Source of the DNA: Cycas panzhihuaensis | Taxonomy: Eukaryota > Cycadophyta | NCBI GenBank assembly: GCA_023213395.1 | Contig: CM041465.1 | Span: 166,229,741 to 166,293,740 of the forward strand | Length of the DNA stretch: 64,000 nt | Direction: 5' to 3' | In this document: piece by piece, positions 12,961 to 25,505 of the stretch | Layout: each line of letters begins with the position of its first letter | Numbering within the stretch: position 1 is the stretch's first letter | The notes under the pieces: model-generated | Told to the model about the DNA's origin: nothing | Database searches by the model: none | The model's input: only the letters and a program-made list of their open reading frames with translations | Program-made: the position numbers and the translations under genes

Positions 12961-14100
12961 ATGGAGGATAATGATGTGGTTATGTATGTTCCTGAAACAA
13001 ATGAATATTACTTAAAGGATTCATTTCTTCTGATACCTAAGTGTAATAGAGAATACTGCTTTTTTTAGACGATTAAAATGAGATGCTTTTTCATAGTTAG
13101 AGGTTTGTGGAAGATTGTTACTAATGGATATGATATCCCTAAGGATGAAGAAGAAAAGGAAATGCTTGAGAAGAAAGATAGAAATGCATTCATTATGATT
13201 CATGCTACATTCAATGAGACCGATCTTCCTTCCAAATACCATTTTGTCATTCCTATAATTCTACATGTAAGTACTGCTAAAGAAGCTTGGGATTTTCTAA
13301 GGGAAGTATTTGAACAAACTCCTAAAAAGACACAATGAATTATTGAAAAGGTAATTAAGGTCAGTTATGATTATGATATAGGTACAATAAATAAAGAAAA
13401 TATCATCAACATTGATGAAACGACATGTCAAGATGAAGAATGTATGATTACTAATGAAATTTCTACTGAATGTAAAGAAATAATGGTTAAATATATTGAT
13501 GAGGCTATAACTTCTATTGAAGATGTTGAGAGTGATGAATCAATTAAGGTTTATTTAGATGACACTATTATTTCAAGGGAAATTGAATATAAATCTGATG
13601 GTCCTATAAAGGATGAGTCTTATATTGATGATATTCCTACTTTAAGTATTGATTCAAGTTTAAATGATGTTCCTTCTTTGAGTATTAATTCAAGTTCAAA
13701 AAGTATGCAAGTTAATCAAGAGTCCACACCAAAAGTTGAAGAAATCACTATTATACATGGTGCTCAAGAACTTATATAGGATAATGATGACAAGCAAGTT
13801 GTGGTTGAAGAAGGTTACTTACAGGATCTTCATCAAAATCAAATTACACCTACCATAATGAAGAATCTAGATTTGCACTTACTAGAGATGCTACATCAAT
13901 ATCATCACTATAAGATAGAAGATGAAAATCAATCTAAGGACATCATCTTACTAAGCCATCAGTATGGAATTGAAGACGAAAATCAAAATAAAGATATCAT
14001 TCTACATCAAAGACATCACTACAAGATTAAAGACAAGGATAAAGTTGAAGACATCCTCTTCAAGACATTTCCAAGGACAAGTCATTACAAATACAAATGA
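12961..14100 (+). pseudogene. Gag-like frame of gag-only element, three nonsense codons
   Basis: One reading frame runs from ATG 12961 to TGA 14098-14100 (379 codons) with only three internal stops (TAG 13066, TGA 13336, TAG 13777) and no frameshift. The N-terminal 125 codons resemble the copia Gag domain: a KMRCFF segment, LWKIVTNGYDIP, and AKEAWDFLREVF. The first stop falls where these Gags have a conserved Trp. The remainder is strongly acidic (D/E-rich, repeated SIDDIP/SLND pieces), then His/Gln/Asn-rich, and matches no domain I recognise. The frame stops 23 bp before the 3' LTR, so nothing further was encoded. Confidence 0.8.
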
Positions 14101-14112
14101 CCCAAATGTGCA

Positions 14113-14123
14113 TTAAGGGGGAG
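14113..14123 (+). other. polypurine tract
   Basis: TTAAGGGGGAG directly before the TGTTGGAATATT start of the 3' LTR. It would prime plus-strand cDNA. Confidence 0.85.
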
Positions 14124-14346
14124 TGTTGGAATATTAATGCATATTTGTTTTGTCCCACATGCAAGAGGGTCTTACTCTTACTATCATGTCATATATTATA
14201 AATACACACATAGTATATCATATGTAATATCTATTATAATGATGTTTTGTTAATACAATGGAGGTACCTTAAGGGTACCGTTTGATCCTATGGAGGTGTG
14301 TTTATTCTATTTGTAAATATCTTATTACAGGTTCTATTTTCCAATA
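14124..14346 (+). repeat. 3' LTR of gag-only element
   Basis: 223 bp, colinear with 11206-11428. Its end has drifted (CCAATA instead of CCAACA). Confidence 0.9.
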
Positions 14347-14757
14347 ATAAGGATCTAATTAAGAAAATGACTTCATTAATAAGTAGATAAGCCCAAAATT
14401 AGATGAAATACATTAAATACAAGCCCTAAAAGTTAACCAACAATAAAATTTGGGTGAAATCTTGAAAATAAAGTAAAATGATAAGTTTTAAAGGAAAATG
14501 TAAGGTTAAATTAACCATGAAAGAAAATTTTGGTGTCATAGTTTATGATGTCGATGGATAGTAGCAAAAATACAAGTCACACCATCATCGCTAACTATAC
14601 TTCATTAATTAAACTTCATACATCACTTCAACAAAAGATGGCCTAATTTACCATCAAATAAAATTCATTAATCATCTTCAATAAAATCATATACAATATA
14701 TTAGAATTTACCAATACAAGTCGAATACAGACCCAAGGGCTAGGTTTTGGTGAAACA
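14347..14757 (-). mobile_element. gypsy LTR fragment (outer end), continuation
   Basis: Reverse complement of roughly the first 500 bp of the 17593 LTR. The terminal TGTTTCACCAAAACC lies at 14757, matching the LTR starts at 17593 and 27537. Together with 10243-11205 it makes about the first half of one LTR. No polypurine tract lies outside 14757, so this is a 5' or solo LTR rather than a 3' LTR. Confidence 0.85.
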
Positions 14758-15411
14758 GGCGTTAGACTTGATCCTTGCCTTAGTTATAAAAGAATATTCT
14801 AAGGATTCATTTGAGCTTTTCTTCTCTTTAATAGCCATCAGCATGGTAGTCAATTGTTCAATTTTCAATGTTATTAGGTCTTTAGAGACTTCTATACTCG
14901 TAGCTACCATCTCAAACCTCTTAACTTCACCAACACACCTAAGAATCCTTTTAATAATCCTTTGTTTAGTAAGGGTTTCACCAAGGGATCTAATTTGATT
15001 CACAAGGTCTTGAACCTTTGTTATGAATTTATTAATGGTCTCATTGTGTATCATCCTCAAGTTTTTAAATTTTCTCCTTAATGTTTAGAGCTTATATGAG
15101 GCTACACCTTCATAGATGAGCTGTAATATGTCATATACCTCTTTAGACTGTGATGCCTTGCTAACCCTTAGAAATATATGGTCTTCTAAGGTACAGAAAA
15201 TCAAGGCTAAAGCTTCATTGTCTTTCTTCACACATTCATCAAATGCTTGTTTCCCTACTTTAGTTACATTTTGACTAAGTTCTGTATACCTTATCTTCAC
15301 AATGTCCCATATATCTTTAGCAATAAGGATGGGTCTCATCCTCCTACTCTAATTCAAAAAGTTTAATCCATCAAATATGGGAATAATAATATTACCAAAA
15401 CTAGCAGCCAT
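14758..15411 (-). pseudogene. copia Gag relic
   Basis: Starts at ATG 15411 (MAASFGNIIIPIFDG) and stays in one frame to 14758, where the gypsy LTR begins. Stops lie near codon 21, where copia Gags usually have Trp, and at 15085-15087. Recognisable pieces are MRPILIAKDIWDIV, EALALIFCTL, SKEVYDILQLIYEG, and RMIHNETINKFITKVQDLVNQ with IKRILR, the usual UBN2/copia Gag order. The rest of that element is not visible on the far side of the LTR. Confidence 0.82.
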
Positions 15412-17592
15412 TGTGTTTTAAAATAAAGTCTTATTTAAATGTTTCCCAAGGTATATTTTTAAAATAATATGTCATATTACCTAAAAGGTTACTAGGCTCT
15501 AAGTTTATGGGTCTCCAAAGAAGCCTTCAGTTACTATTCTGTCTAATAATGCCTACCTATAAGTGGCAAATCAGGGACCTAATATACCAGTACGTGAGCA
15601 CTAAGCTCTATATACCTCAGTACATAAACTGTAAAGAAGGTACAAGACCCCCCTGACTTATTGATCCACCTATGCTAAACTTATACCTAGTGACAAATCT
15701 AATGCTAATGGCTTTACAAACCAAGGCACTCACCGCCCTAAGTCTAACTTAGTCTCTAAACTCCAAAAGATAAGTTTGCTCCACCTCAGTTTGTCACCAT
15801 ATACACCTGATAGCCAATGATGTTCCTCATCTAATATGAGTAGGCCAAGGGTATGTGTAGCATGGTAACTTCAAGGGTCCTAACCATTCCCCTTGCAAGA
15901 CTGAAAATAGGGTGTTCTTTCAAAAGTTTATCTTATTTAATATGAAAATATATTTGATATGTAGTCTTATTTAACAAATAAGGTTCCTTCTTAATAAATA
16001 AAAGCAACTTTTAAAATGAAATAAAATGAACCTCTTTAAATGAAATAAATGTAAGATAAATGAGCCTTTTTTAATGCAATAAACATGAAATCAACAAGCT
16101 TTCAAAGTGATATAAATGAACTCTAAAGTGATATGAAATGTAAAGAAATAAAAGAGTCTTTTAAATAAGCTTTTAAGATGCAATAAGATGCACTCTATGT
16201 GAGCTTTAAGCTATAAAAAAATAGCCTTAAATGAACTTTGAAATATGTTTTAATAATGAAGCAAAAGCGACCTTTAAATGAGCAAAAATGAGCTAAATTT
16301 GAGCTTTAAAATGAAAATAAATGAGTTGAGAAATGAAATAAAGTGAACTAGAAGCCTTAAAGTAAAGTGATATAAGGGTTAGAGAACTCTTTATATATGA
16401 AATAGTGTCTAACTATTATCTTCTCTTTTAAGAGGAAAAACTTCACAATATTCTATTAAAAATCATATGTAAGCCTTAAAAAATAAGGTGAAATCAATCA
16501 AAGATAGATTAATATCTCAATATGATGTAAATATGCTTAAATAAAATTGACAAAATGCTCAAAAATAATAAAAAGATCTTAAACTTAGGTTAAATATAAG
16601 GGATAGCTTTAGCAACCTTAACACCTATAAAATAACTTTAAATCATAATGAAACTAGCTTTAGTATAAAGATCACTGAACCAGCTTTCTTATGGAGCCAA
16701 CCGTTCAAAAAATGGACTCCTGGATCATAAGTTATAAGCAAAATAGTGAATATTATCTATTATGACAAAAAAAACTAAAGAGGAGGTGGGGGGCTTTAAG
16801 CCCCTTTTATCAGAGCCCCTAGTCACCTGAGTGGTGTATAGAACTAGCTGATGGCCAACAAAGGGGGCTAGCAAACTCCAAACAATATGAAATATAATTA
16901 AATCCTTTGAAACCCAAATTTATTAAAATCAACTTAATATATTTAAAGTTTTCCCCTTAAATAAGCTAAAAGGAGGTCATATGAGGGGCCAATGTGACCA
17001 CTAGCTGGGTGTTAAGGGGCCCAAAGACTAAAAATTATGAAATCAAATTAAATTTAATTAATCTTTATAAACATTATAAAATAAAATGAATTAAAATTAA
17101 TAAAGAAACTTGTAGACAGCCTATGCGAACCTGCGCACATAAAAAGGAGAACAAAAAGCTCAATCTACTTACTAGAGTGTCAAATCAACATGAAAATGGA
17201 GGGGTGCCTAGAGAGAATAGATCACCATAGATGGAGAATAGAATGAGTAAACTTAGGGAGGTTGTAAAGCTAACTAGAGAGAGTGCAGCCTAGACAAAGG
17301 CTAAAACAGCTCAAGAATAGTCCTAGTCAGACACTGGAAGGTCTACAACTAAGCTCCAATGAGTTACAGAGGAGAACAGAAGAAAAACAAATGGTTGCAA
17401 GTTGGTACATTGGGGTTTTAAGTAGCGAGAGGGAGAGGGCCTACTTCCATAGGTAATTTCTCGAGGTAGATGCGACGAAATTCAAAATCATTAAATCTAG
17501 TGCGGAGCTAACCTGATAAGGAACTAAATAAGTGGTCACTTGAGATAGTTTTGACCATTGTGGAGGACATACTAGCTTGTAAAATTCTAGGT
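15412..17592. other. non-coding AT-rich stretch
   Basis: No gene seen. From about 15980 to 16390 it is dominated by loosely repeated AATGAAATAAA-type motifs. A near-perfect palindrome GGGGCTTTAAGCCCC lies at 16790-16804. Part may be the leader or LTR of the copia whose gag ends at 15411, but I found no primer site within it. Confidence 0.5.
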
Positions 17593-20058
17593 TGTTTAAC
17601 CAAAACTTGGCCTTCTTAGTTGTATTTGGATTATGTTGGTAAATTGATGCATGTTATATGGTTTTATTGGTAGTGATTGATGCATGTTGATTCTACTTGA
17701 TGGATTGGGGCTTATTTTGTTGAAATGATTTGTGATTATTGATTGATGAAATGTAATGAATGATGATGTAATAGGTATTCCTATCATTCTGTCAATGATG
17801 TAAACTATGGAAACAAAGTTTTCTTTATGACTAACTTAACTCTATACTTCTTTTAAAATTTGTTATTTTTGAATTTTTTTAATCCTTAATTTCACCTAAT
17901 TTTTTAATCATTTTTGGGCTTGTGTTTATCATTTTCATCATATTTTGGGTCCTTCTTCTCATTAATAAAGTTATTTATGCCTTAATTTATTAATAAAAAT
18001 CATGTTTTGACCTTTTTACTAAGTTATTTTTGCTTCATAACTAATGACCACGTTTTTTACTTCATGCATACAAAACTTGGCTAGCATGCCAAAATTTTGC
18101 ATTCCACTGCCTAGGTTTGGTGGGATTTGATTCTCTCAATACCCAGAAGTGTTATAAAAGGATTGTTGATCATAGTTTTTGAGATAGAAGAGGGAGAGAG
18201 ATAGAGAAGTGAAGAGAGTTGAGAATTAGAGAGGAAGAAGTGATTATTTCTCTTTGATTGAGAGATTTTATGAACTTCTTAGAGAATTCTTGAGGACTAT
18301 TAATGTGCTTTTTGGAGACTTGATTTTCTAAAGTTATTGGATGAAATCTCAAAGAAGTTTTGTTGTTATGCTACTACTACTCAATTGTTGATGGTCTAAG
18401 CTTTCATCCATTTGGATCTTCATCAATTTTTGCTTCAAACTTCTTTGGATTTGGTAACATCTTTCCTATTGGCTTTCAAGCTTGTTTCGTATTATCTTGA
18501 AAGTAAATTTAACTTAGAATTATATCTTTTCATTGGCTAATTATTAATGGATTTTTATTTGAACTTTTGGAATTGAAATATATACTAAAAGATCTGCCCT
18601 TTATGGGGTTCCTTAAGGATAGACTAGGGTGGAGCATGATCATCTCTTCACCATACATCCAACTGCTCCTCACTCTCTCATAGCAGCTTATATTTTAGTT
18701 GGATTGCCTCTCTTATTTAGCATTGTTTGGCCTCTTTAGATTGTTGTTTCTTCCTTTTTTGCTCTTGTTTTTAAGGAAAGTATATGGAAAAAGCTAGTCA
18801 AGTGAAAAGAAAACTACCATTCTGAGGTGCTCTTTACAATAGGAAAGGAATATTGGTCTTGCATCTATCATTGTATGCACTTTTATTTTCAAGTTAGCTC
18901 TTGCATCTTGAGAATCAAAAGTTGATAGTGTTGTTTGATTAGAGTATTGTTAATTTTTAGCTTTTATATGGGGTTCAAGGATTCTTTTTGGAGCTCTTAC
19001 TATTCCAACTATAATAGAACCTTTGGTTGATCTTACATGCATGATTGTTGTTCAGATTTATGACTTGTCCATCATCTCATAGGTCTAAAAATCATCATAA
19101 AATAGTAGTAGTTTCCTTTAAGATTCTCTCTTTTTATGTATTATTTCATCATTTTTAAAAGAATTAGTTGCATGCATCAAGGTTAGAACATATTAACTAC
19201 TCTTACATGTAGATTAATCTTTTTTGAAAAGAAATTTGCATAAAGATTGTGTGAATGTTTTCCTATTTTATTTGCATAGCATCTCTCTTAAAATGAATCA
19301 TGCATGTTGCATGTAGGAAATCCATTTCGTAGTTGCATGTACATCCTTTATCTTACATACAACCAAAAAGGACTTTCATATAACAAAAAAGGACTTGCAT
19401 GCATAGTTTCTAGTGTGTTTGTTTAAAAAAAGAACAACAAAAAAGGACTTGCATTCATAGTTTTTAGTGTGTTTATTTAAAAAAAAAAGAGAGGACTTGC
19501 ATGCATAGTTTCTAATGTGTTTGTTTGAGATTTCATCAATAAAATTAAAAGAAGGAAAACAAAAAGATTAGCGTGAGTTTGGTCTCATGGTTTCTTTAAT
19601 TATATCATTTTTCTCTATTAGCTTTATACCCTTGCAGCAATATCAAAACCTAGAAACCCAAATAAGATAAACTATTGTTTCTATTAGCTTACCCTCTCTT
19701 GCATCTTAGTAAAACTTGAAAAGTTGAACTGATTATAAGAGAGGAGTCCCTATGAAGGATCTTGAGGATATTGTAAGTGCAGCTCTGAACTTAGAACTCC
19801 TTTATCGAGTTGTGTAGGTTGGTGGATTCTATCACCCTATTTCACATCCACACCTTTCGTCGTACCCACTCTCACTAAGGTAGACGACACTACTAGGCGA
19901 AGACTCTTTCTTAGGAGTTAGGTAAAGATGCTCCTTTAGCTCTCTTTTGAGCTTCATATTGTATTTTCTCCAAGCCCCAAAACTTCTTTTTAGTAGCCTT
20001 GTTGAGTACCCACCCCTAGAACACCATCATCTTACTAGGGATAGACCTAAAACCACCA
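17593..20058 (+). repeat. 5' LTR of large gypsy element
   Basis: Starts TGTTTAACCAAAAC and ends CCACCA seven bases before the primer site. It matches 27537-30036 throughout with point changes and small indels. It contains a small tandem repeat at 19391-19520. Minus-strand frames inside it (17596-17787, 18170-18352) have counterparts in the other LTR and are not genes. Confidence 0.92.
19391..19530 (+). repeat. minisatellite inside LTR
   Basis: Three units starting GGACTTGCAT (19391, 19445, 19493), each followed by an AGTTTYTARTGTGTTT core and a poly-A run. The same array in the 3' LTR (29338, 29401, 29471) has longer units and extra TTTGCATGCA or AAAACA stretches. Confidence 0.8.
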
Positions 20059-20064
20059 TCTTTC

Positions 20065-20083
20065 TGGTGACCATACTGGGAAG
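20065..20083 (+). other. primer binding site, large gypsy element
   Basis: TGGTGACCATACTGGGAAG just after the LTR end. Nearly the same sequence occurs at the matching place in the two other gypsy elements (6998-7016 and 46506-46524, minus). Confidence 0.75.
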
Positions 20084-21340
20084 CCACCATTTATCTTTAA
20101 GCAAAGCTATGGAAACTACAATACCTACACCTAGGCACTCGTTGAGACTTCAAGGCCTTCTGCTTGATTCTTGAATATGCTCAGTATACCTTGGTCAAGA
20201 CATTTCATCATCATACGTCGAATCCTTAGAGTTTTAAGCACATGATACATATGTTTATCCTCCTGAAGATTTAACATAACTATGTAACATACCAATGGAG
20301 GAGGGATATCTAGATCCTTTGCAATATCCTAGTGATCCTTCTTTTGTGCATCCTTCTTTCCCATAGGAAGAACCACCTGCTACTCGATTACATCCATCTT
20401 TTCCTGAGCTGATTCTTATTAGGATCCCTACCTCACTACGTATACCTGGTTATCATGATCCATTTCACCTGTAGACTCATACTATTGCATCTTTACTATA
20501 ACATGTCTAGACTGATCTCTTAGGTAAAGACTATGAGTCTATTGAGGTAGACCCTCCACCTAAAACTATGTGGTCCCCTCACCCTTCTCATCCTCCTTCA
20601 CCGAGACCTACTTCACAACCTCATTCTCCACTTATGGAAGAAGTTGATGATCACAAATTAACTCATTCACAACCTTGTCAACCCTCTCCTAGGCAGCAGG
20701 TTCAAGCTTAATCTTCCTATTCCATACCTCTTACTCGTAGAGGTGATACTACCACAGTGGCTTATGGCATTCCTAACTCTATCTACATACCCACTTCTAG
20801 TCAAATGATTATGGCTTCACCTAGTTTTTGACCCATTCAGTCTTATTCCACTAGGATTGCCTTGTCACATCCTATTTTTTCTACCACTTAGGTGCCCCTT
20901 CATGTTTCACATACTATTGTATCTTAGGGTGTTAGGCCTTGTCCACCATCAACTAGAGCATATAACGTGATTTCCTCATCGTAGCATGTTTTTCATACTC
21001 AATTACCACATTCACATGCTTCAGCATGGCAATCACAACTATTGGGGACTTCTAAGACCATATCTTCTTTACATATTCCTAGGCCTAGCCCTCAACCCAA
21101 CCCTTTTCTACACCTATAATTCAAGTTTCCCATAAAAAATCATACCTCAAACCAACTCTGTGGTTAATCCTGTAGTATGGTTTGTTCCTCCTTCTACTCT
21201 TCCACTTCATGATATTTCACAATAACCACAATCACAACAACCTATGCATTCATCTATTTCTTATCCATAATCCTTACCTCAATGTCCTACTACGTTGAGG
21301 CCAAGGAGATCCTTCTTAGACTATATGAAGTCTTCCTTTC
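20084..21340 (+). pseudogene. proline-rich N-terminal part of Gag
   Basis: Translation shows a Pro/Ser/His/Gln-rich sequence in broken frames, for example EEGYLDPLQYPSDPSFVHPS near 20300 and SPHPSHPPSPRPTSQPHSPL near 20580, with many CAG/CAA-to-stop style breaks. It corresponds to the proline-rich N-terminus of Gag in element 1 (5540-6900, minus). No enzymatic domain. Confidence 0.6.
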
Positions 21341-22720
21341 CGTGTGAGGTTTCGTTGTCACTTATGCCCCCATTCCTTCCTAAATTACCTAAGTTTTCTG
21401 GTGATTCATCTTAGGACCCCACCTCCCATATCCAAGTATTTGTACTTGCTTACATAGATTTTATGCCATATGATTATGTTATGATGCTTCTATTTTTGAA
21501 ATTGCTTCAAGGTGATGCTTTGAAGTGGTTTTATCTGCTTCCTTCAGCTTTGATTCTCTCATTTCAACAACTAGTTGACTCTTTCATCAACTATTTTGAT
21601 GAAGCAAGACCATTCGAGTCAGGCATCAAATCATTACTTGTAATTAAACGAAACAATGATGAAACGTCAAGAGATTTTGTTAATAGATTTTAAGATCAAG
21701 TTCACGCTTTCCATTCATACCTTGATCCTAGTTTGCTTATTTGATCTATTTACCAATACGTTGAGACCCCATATACATTTGGAAGTTTTGAAACTTGGTC
21801 CTCAAATATACAAAGAAGCAGTTGACTGTTGTTTAGCATTAGAGACTTTTGAATTACAATTAGGTATTAAGAAGGTTGCGAAACCTATGCCTTCTAAGGA
21901 TCCAGTTCATCCTACGAAGGCTACCCATCCTAAGCCTACATACGATCAACTTACTTCTTCAATTAGATCATTTGAGTGTGCAATCAACACTAAGTTATGT
22001 ATTAATGGTACATCTCCTACTCAATCCTCTTAAGAGACCAAAGTGATTCACTTGACCAAGGGGAGGAAGAAGCAAGCTCCTCCTCCACCTCCTCCTTCAT
22101 TTAGAAAGATGAAGTGGTACTCATATCATCAAACTGATGCACATGATAGAAGTGAGTGTCAAACCATTCAAAATGTAGTCCATAACACAAACACTTAAGT
22201 AAATTGTTCTTTTAAATCATCACAAGACCAAATGATCCATAAGGATCCGTTGCCTCAACACAGTAAGGAAACTAATAAAGAAGATAAAGAAAAACATAAG
22301 TAAATACAAGTTGATGAAGACCAACCTTCAAGTTCTAATTCGTCAAAGAAGACTACCACTCCTATAAATATTCAAGTAAGAAGAAACACCAATCAACCTT
22401 GTCCACCTCCTAAAGGTGGTGATACCAAGAGAACCATAAGCATGGTGGAGACTTCAAAGAGTGCAAGACCATCTAAATCATCTGATGATTTGATGGCGAG
22501 GAATCCTGACTCTTTACCTCTAGTACCCCCTCGTTCCATCAGGTTTAGGTCCATTCCTTCTAGTTTAAAAGATGAATCTTTCTCTTTAGTAGATGAGTTA
22601 AGGACCATTCTTGCGGGCATATCGATTATCGATTTACTCAAGTGTTACCTCAAGCAATGTCAACTTTTATTTGATGCATTAGGGGTTCCTGTGTAGCTTC
22701 TTCACCTACTTCTACCATTT
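21341..22720 (+). pseudogene. gypsy Gag core relic
   Basis: A LPKLPKFSGDSS lead-in is followed by YDYVMMLLFLKLLQGDALKWFYLLP and FINYFDEARPFESGIKSLLVIKRN at 21463-21693, the plant gypsy Gag core. The frame then changes. The C-terminal part (LRPHIHLEVLKLGPQIYKEA... to about 22033) is in the frame of 21656-22033. A low-complexity linker follows to about 22720. No CCHC knuckle is evident. The single frame change near 21740-21760 and several stops make it non-functional. Confidence 0.8.
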
Positions 22721-22759
22721 CCTTTGACCTTGCTACTTTACCCAATCATTCCTCCCATG

Positions 22760-23232
22760 CGTCAAACGATATTCCACCATTTTACATTGAGATCATCAAG
22801 GATGATGTCAATATCAAGTAGGTTATCATTGACGAAGGATCATACGTCAATGTAATCCCTCTTTATCTTGTCGAGGATTTAGAGATTTCCATCTTTGATC
22901 CATGTAAATGGATCTGCTAAGGGTATGACAAGAATCAAAAGATGCCCTTGGGTCAAGTTACTCTTCCACTTACATTGAAAGATAAGATAGTGCTTACTGA
23001 CCTTACTATCATCGACTTAGACTTAGAGTACAATATCCTTTTGGGTAGACCATGGATCACAAAAATGGTAGTAGTTTGTTCATCCCTTTTTGGTGAAATC
23101 AGGTTCATCCATGAGGGAGAACTTAAGATCATCAAATGGAATCCTAAACCTATTAAACAATCGGTCCCTCTCATTGAGACTTTTTTAGAACCTGGTAAAT
23201 CTTCTAACTCTGCAGAGTACTTCTTTCAGTGA
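22760..23232 (+). pseudogene. gypsy aspartic protease relic
   Basis: A VIIDEGSYVNVIPLYL segment near 22820-22870 carries the active site as D-E-G-S. Further on, 22942-23232 reads PLGQVTLPLTLKDK, then EYNILLGRPWITKM, the hallmark tail of plant gypsy proteases. Two stops separate the halves. It follows gag and precedes the linker. Confidence 0.85.
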
Positions 23233-24316
23233 CTTGGTTTAGGACAATACTTTGCTATTGAAGCTCCTTCAACTCACCTAGAAGTGAAGAATGTGGATTT
23301 AGTCGAGGTTGTCCCTTTATCATCAGGTTCCTTATCTATTCCAGTTCCTTCATATTCAATTGATTCCTTTTAGTTCCTTCTTCTTCTATTTTAGAAGAAG
23401 AAATGGCTTCTTGTTCTATTATACCTTATCAAAGATCATCTCGAAGTGACCTTGTTGATATAAATCCTATTCACAGTTATTTCTCACAGGTTTTGTGCTT
23501 GCTCTTAGGGGAAAATTTAGTAGTTCTTTCTACGACCACTCACTTTGCAACTACTTCTTCAAGTATCATTGTACATGACTCATGTGTTGCTACTTCTCCA
23601 TCTTTCTCTTATTCCCCTTTCTTTAAGACATGGTTAAATATGCATGAGAAGAATATATTGTTCCATCGACACCCATATCTAGTATCAAATGATAAAGATA
23701 CTAGGATATTTGATATAAGTTGATCTAGATTTGAAACCTCCACTATAGTATGGGAAGTTAATTATATTTTTCTACTCTCTCATTACTTTCTTGTCCTTAT
23801 GTGGACCCTCTCCTATCTTCGCTTGTCTTGATATCTCTATCTCACCTTGATTATAGCATGTATAATCAAGAGTTCATTTAAGCTTTTTCTTCAATTTAGA
23901 AGCTCGTAGATAAGCCTATCTCATTTTCTCAAGTTGCATCAATTATCAAGTTTGTGTCCACTCTAAACTCTTTAGTTGGTCATCTTCCATCTTCTGTTTC
24001 TCAATCTAAGAACCTTTGCCTCATCAATCTCTTTCACCTTGATCATTTTGAGAATGATTGAGTGATCATGGAGCATTTAGCAGGTTCGTCTCCTAGTCTT
24101 CCTCATGGACATCATAAGTTAGGATTTTCTAAGGTTATAGTTGACCATTCTTAACCCCAAGAGTTTATTTCTTTAGTCAAACCTGCTCTTCCTCCTTTTG
24201 AGGAAGAGAATGCAATGCTTATGGAATAAACCATCGATGTAGATTTAGAAACAGAAGATACCCCTAGAATCATCAAGTTGGGAGCTAGTTGCACTCCCTA
24301 AGAGACCACTCATTTA
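23233..24316 (+). pseudogene. protease-to-RT linker relic
   Basis: Broken frames include a SPSLPHGHHKLGFSKV segment (about 24095) and a PPFEEENAMLM box (about 24200), which parallel LPLGHHKLNYQKV and EEGNAMFI in element 1. The sequence loses coding character at about 24317, exactly where the RT lead-in should begin, and repeat motifs start at 24326. Confidence 0.7.
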
Positions 24317-25505
24317 TCACCTTCGCAGTGAGGATAAACTATGACTCTAAAACCAGTACCTTTGCCTAATGAGCTAAAACTATGGGAAACCCCTTTTTTT
24401 TTTTTAAGTTAGTCTTTTGCAATGAGAATAAACTAGGGCTCCAAAGCTAATACCTCTGCCTAATGAGCTTAAATTATGGGCAAATCCCTTCTTTTCAAAA
24501 GATCAATTACTCTAAAACTTGTATCTTTGCCTAATGAGCTAAACTATGGGCAAAATCTTCCTTGCTTTCTGATACTTTCTTCCTTTCGTTAAGCATTATG
24601 GTGTTTTTGTGATAAATTCAACCCATAATCGTGTAAGTCATGTGCCCTTTCTAGCACTTACATTGGTTGTGAGTTTACCATCATTTAGATCTTGTTCTCC
24701 TTTGAGTCTCACACTCAAAAGTGGACCTATGCCCCCACCTTTATTATACTTTCATCCCAGAAAGAGAAATACCCCTTGTCATTTTCGAGTATTCACCCAT
24801 TCATCGAGAGTTTACTTTTATTTATTAGTTTGTTACCTTGTTAATCCATACCTCACTTTTACTTTCTAATTAGTTAACTTTAGAATTCCCTTTTCGGTCA
24901 TATACCACCAATTGTTAATTATTTTTATTATCCTTGGTTCTATTTATTATCCCTTCAAAACAAATACTCATTCTGCCGCTTTCCTTTATGCTTGAAGACA
25001 CCGTGATTTTGATTTCGTTTTTGCATCCCATGGTTCATTCCTTCAGGAGATTGGCCTCTTCCCTTTAAGATTCTATTAAAAAGGAGAAATCCTTACTGTG
25101 TTAAGTAGAAGAGTTTCTTAAGAAGATAATTATGATCATATTCTTATGAAAAGTAGAAGTGAAAAGTAAAAAGGAAAGAAAAAAGAAAAAGTGAAGCAAA
25201 AAAAAAGGGAAGAAAAAAGAAAATAAAGTTGAAAGAAAGTAAGAATTAAGTTTATTATTTTCATCCTCTTGTAATCTGGGGCAAGTCGCATGACAACTTT
25301 ATCCCCACCTATCTATCTATAGGTTGGGTTCATTTGGATGAGTCATTCAGGATTTTTAGATCTAACTACTTGGGTCTACCATGGCCTCAATTACGATCAA
25401 ACCCTACTTGACACCTTGATCATAATTGTCTTACTTGGGTTTCTTCTTCTTATTTCATCACATTCAAATATCTATTTCTACCACCATCTCCTTGCTAATT
25501 GATTC
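24317..25505 (+). repeat. non-coding block in place of RT-RNase H
   Basis: No RT or RNase H motif is visible in any frame. The block opens with five copies of a TGAGNWTAAACTAYG-type motif (24328, 24367, 24421, 24460, 24531), often within GCCTAATGAGCT...GGGCAAA. Later it holds a purine-only-like stretch at about 25140-25245. It ends shortly before the aRH domain. Confidence 0.7.

Larger units (their letters stand above)
11206..14346 (+). mobile_element. gag-only copia-type LTR element
   Basis: A complete small LTR element. Two 223-bp LTRs (TGTTKGAA... ends) bracket a tRNA-iMet primer site, a 1.5-kb leader, one gag-like frame and a polypurine tract. There is no protease, integrase or RT, so it would depend on enzymes from another copia element. 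It sits inside a minus-strand gypsy LTR, whose sequence resumes at 14347. A clear 5-bp target duplication is not seen (GTGAG on the left, ATAAG on the right). The layout matches the described TR-GAG class of non-autonomous elements. Confidence 0.85.

Noticed and set aside
11201-14351. Target duplication for the gag-only element
   Set aside because: GTGAG and ATAAG agree at only three of five bases, and the right LTR end is mutated.
16790-16804. Palindrome GGGGCTTTAAGCCCC as a terminator or inverted-repeat end
   Set aside because: Isolated, no partner copy or element boundary nearby.
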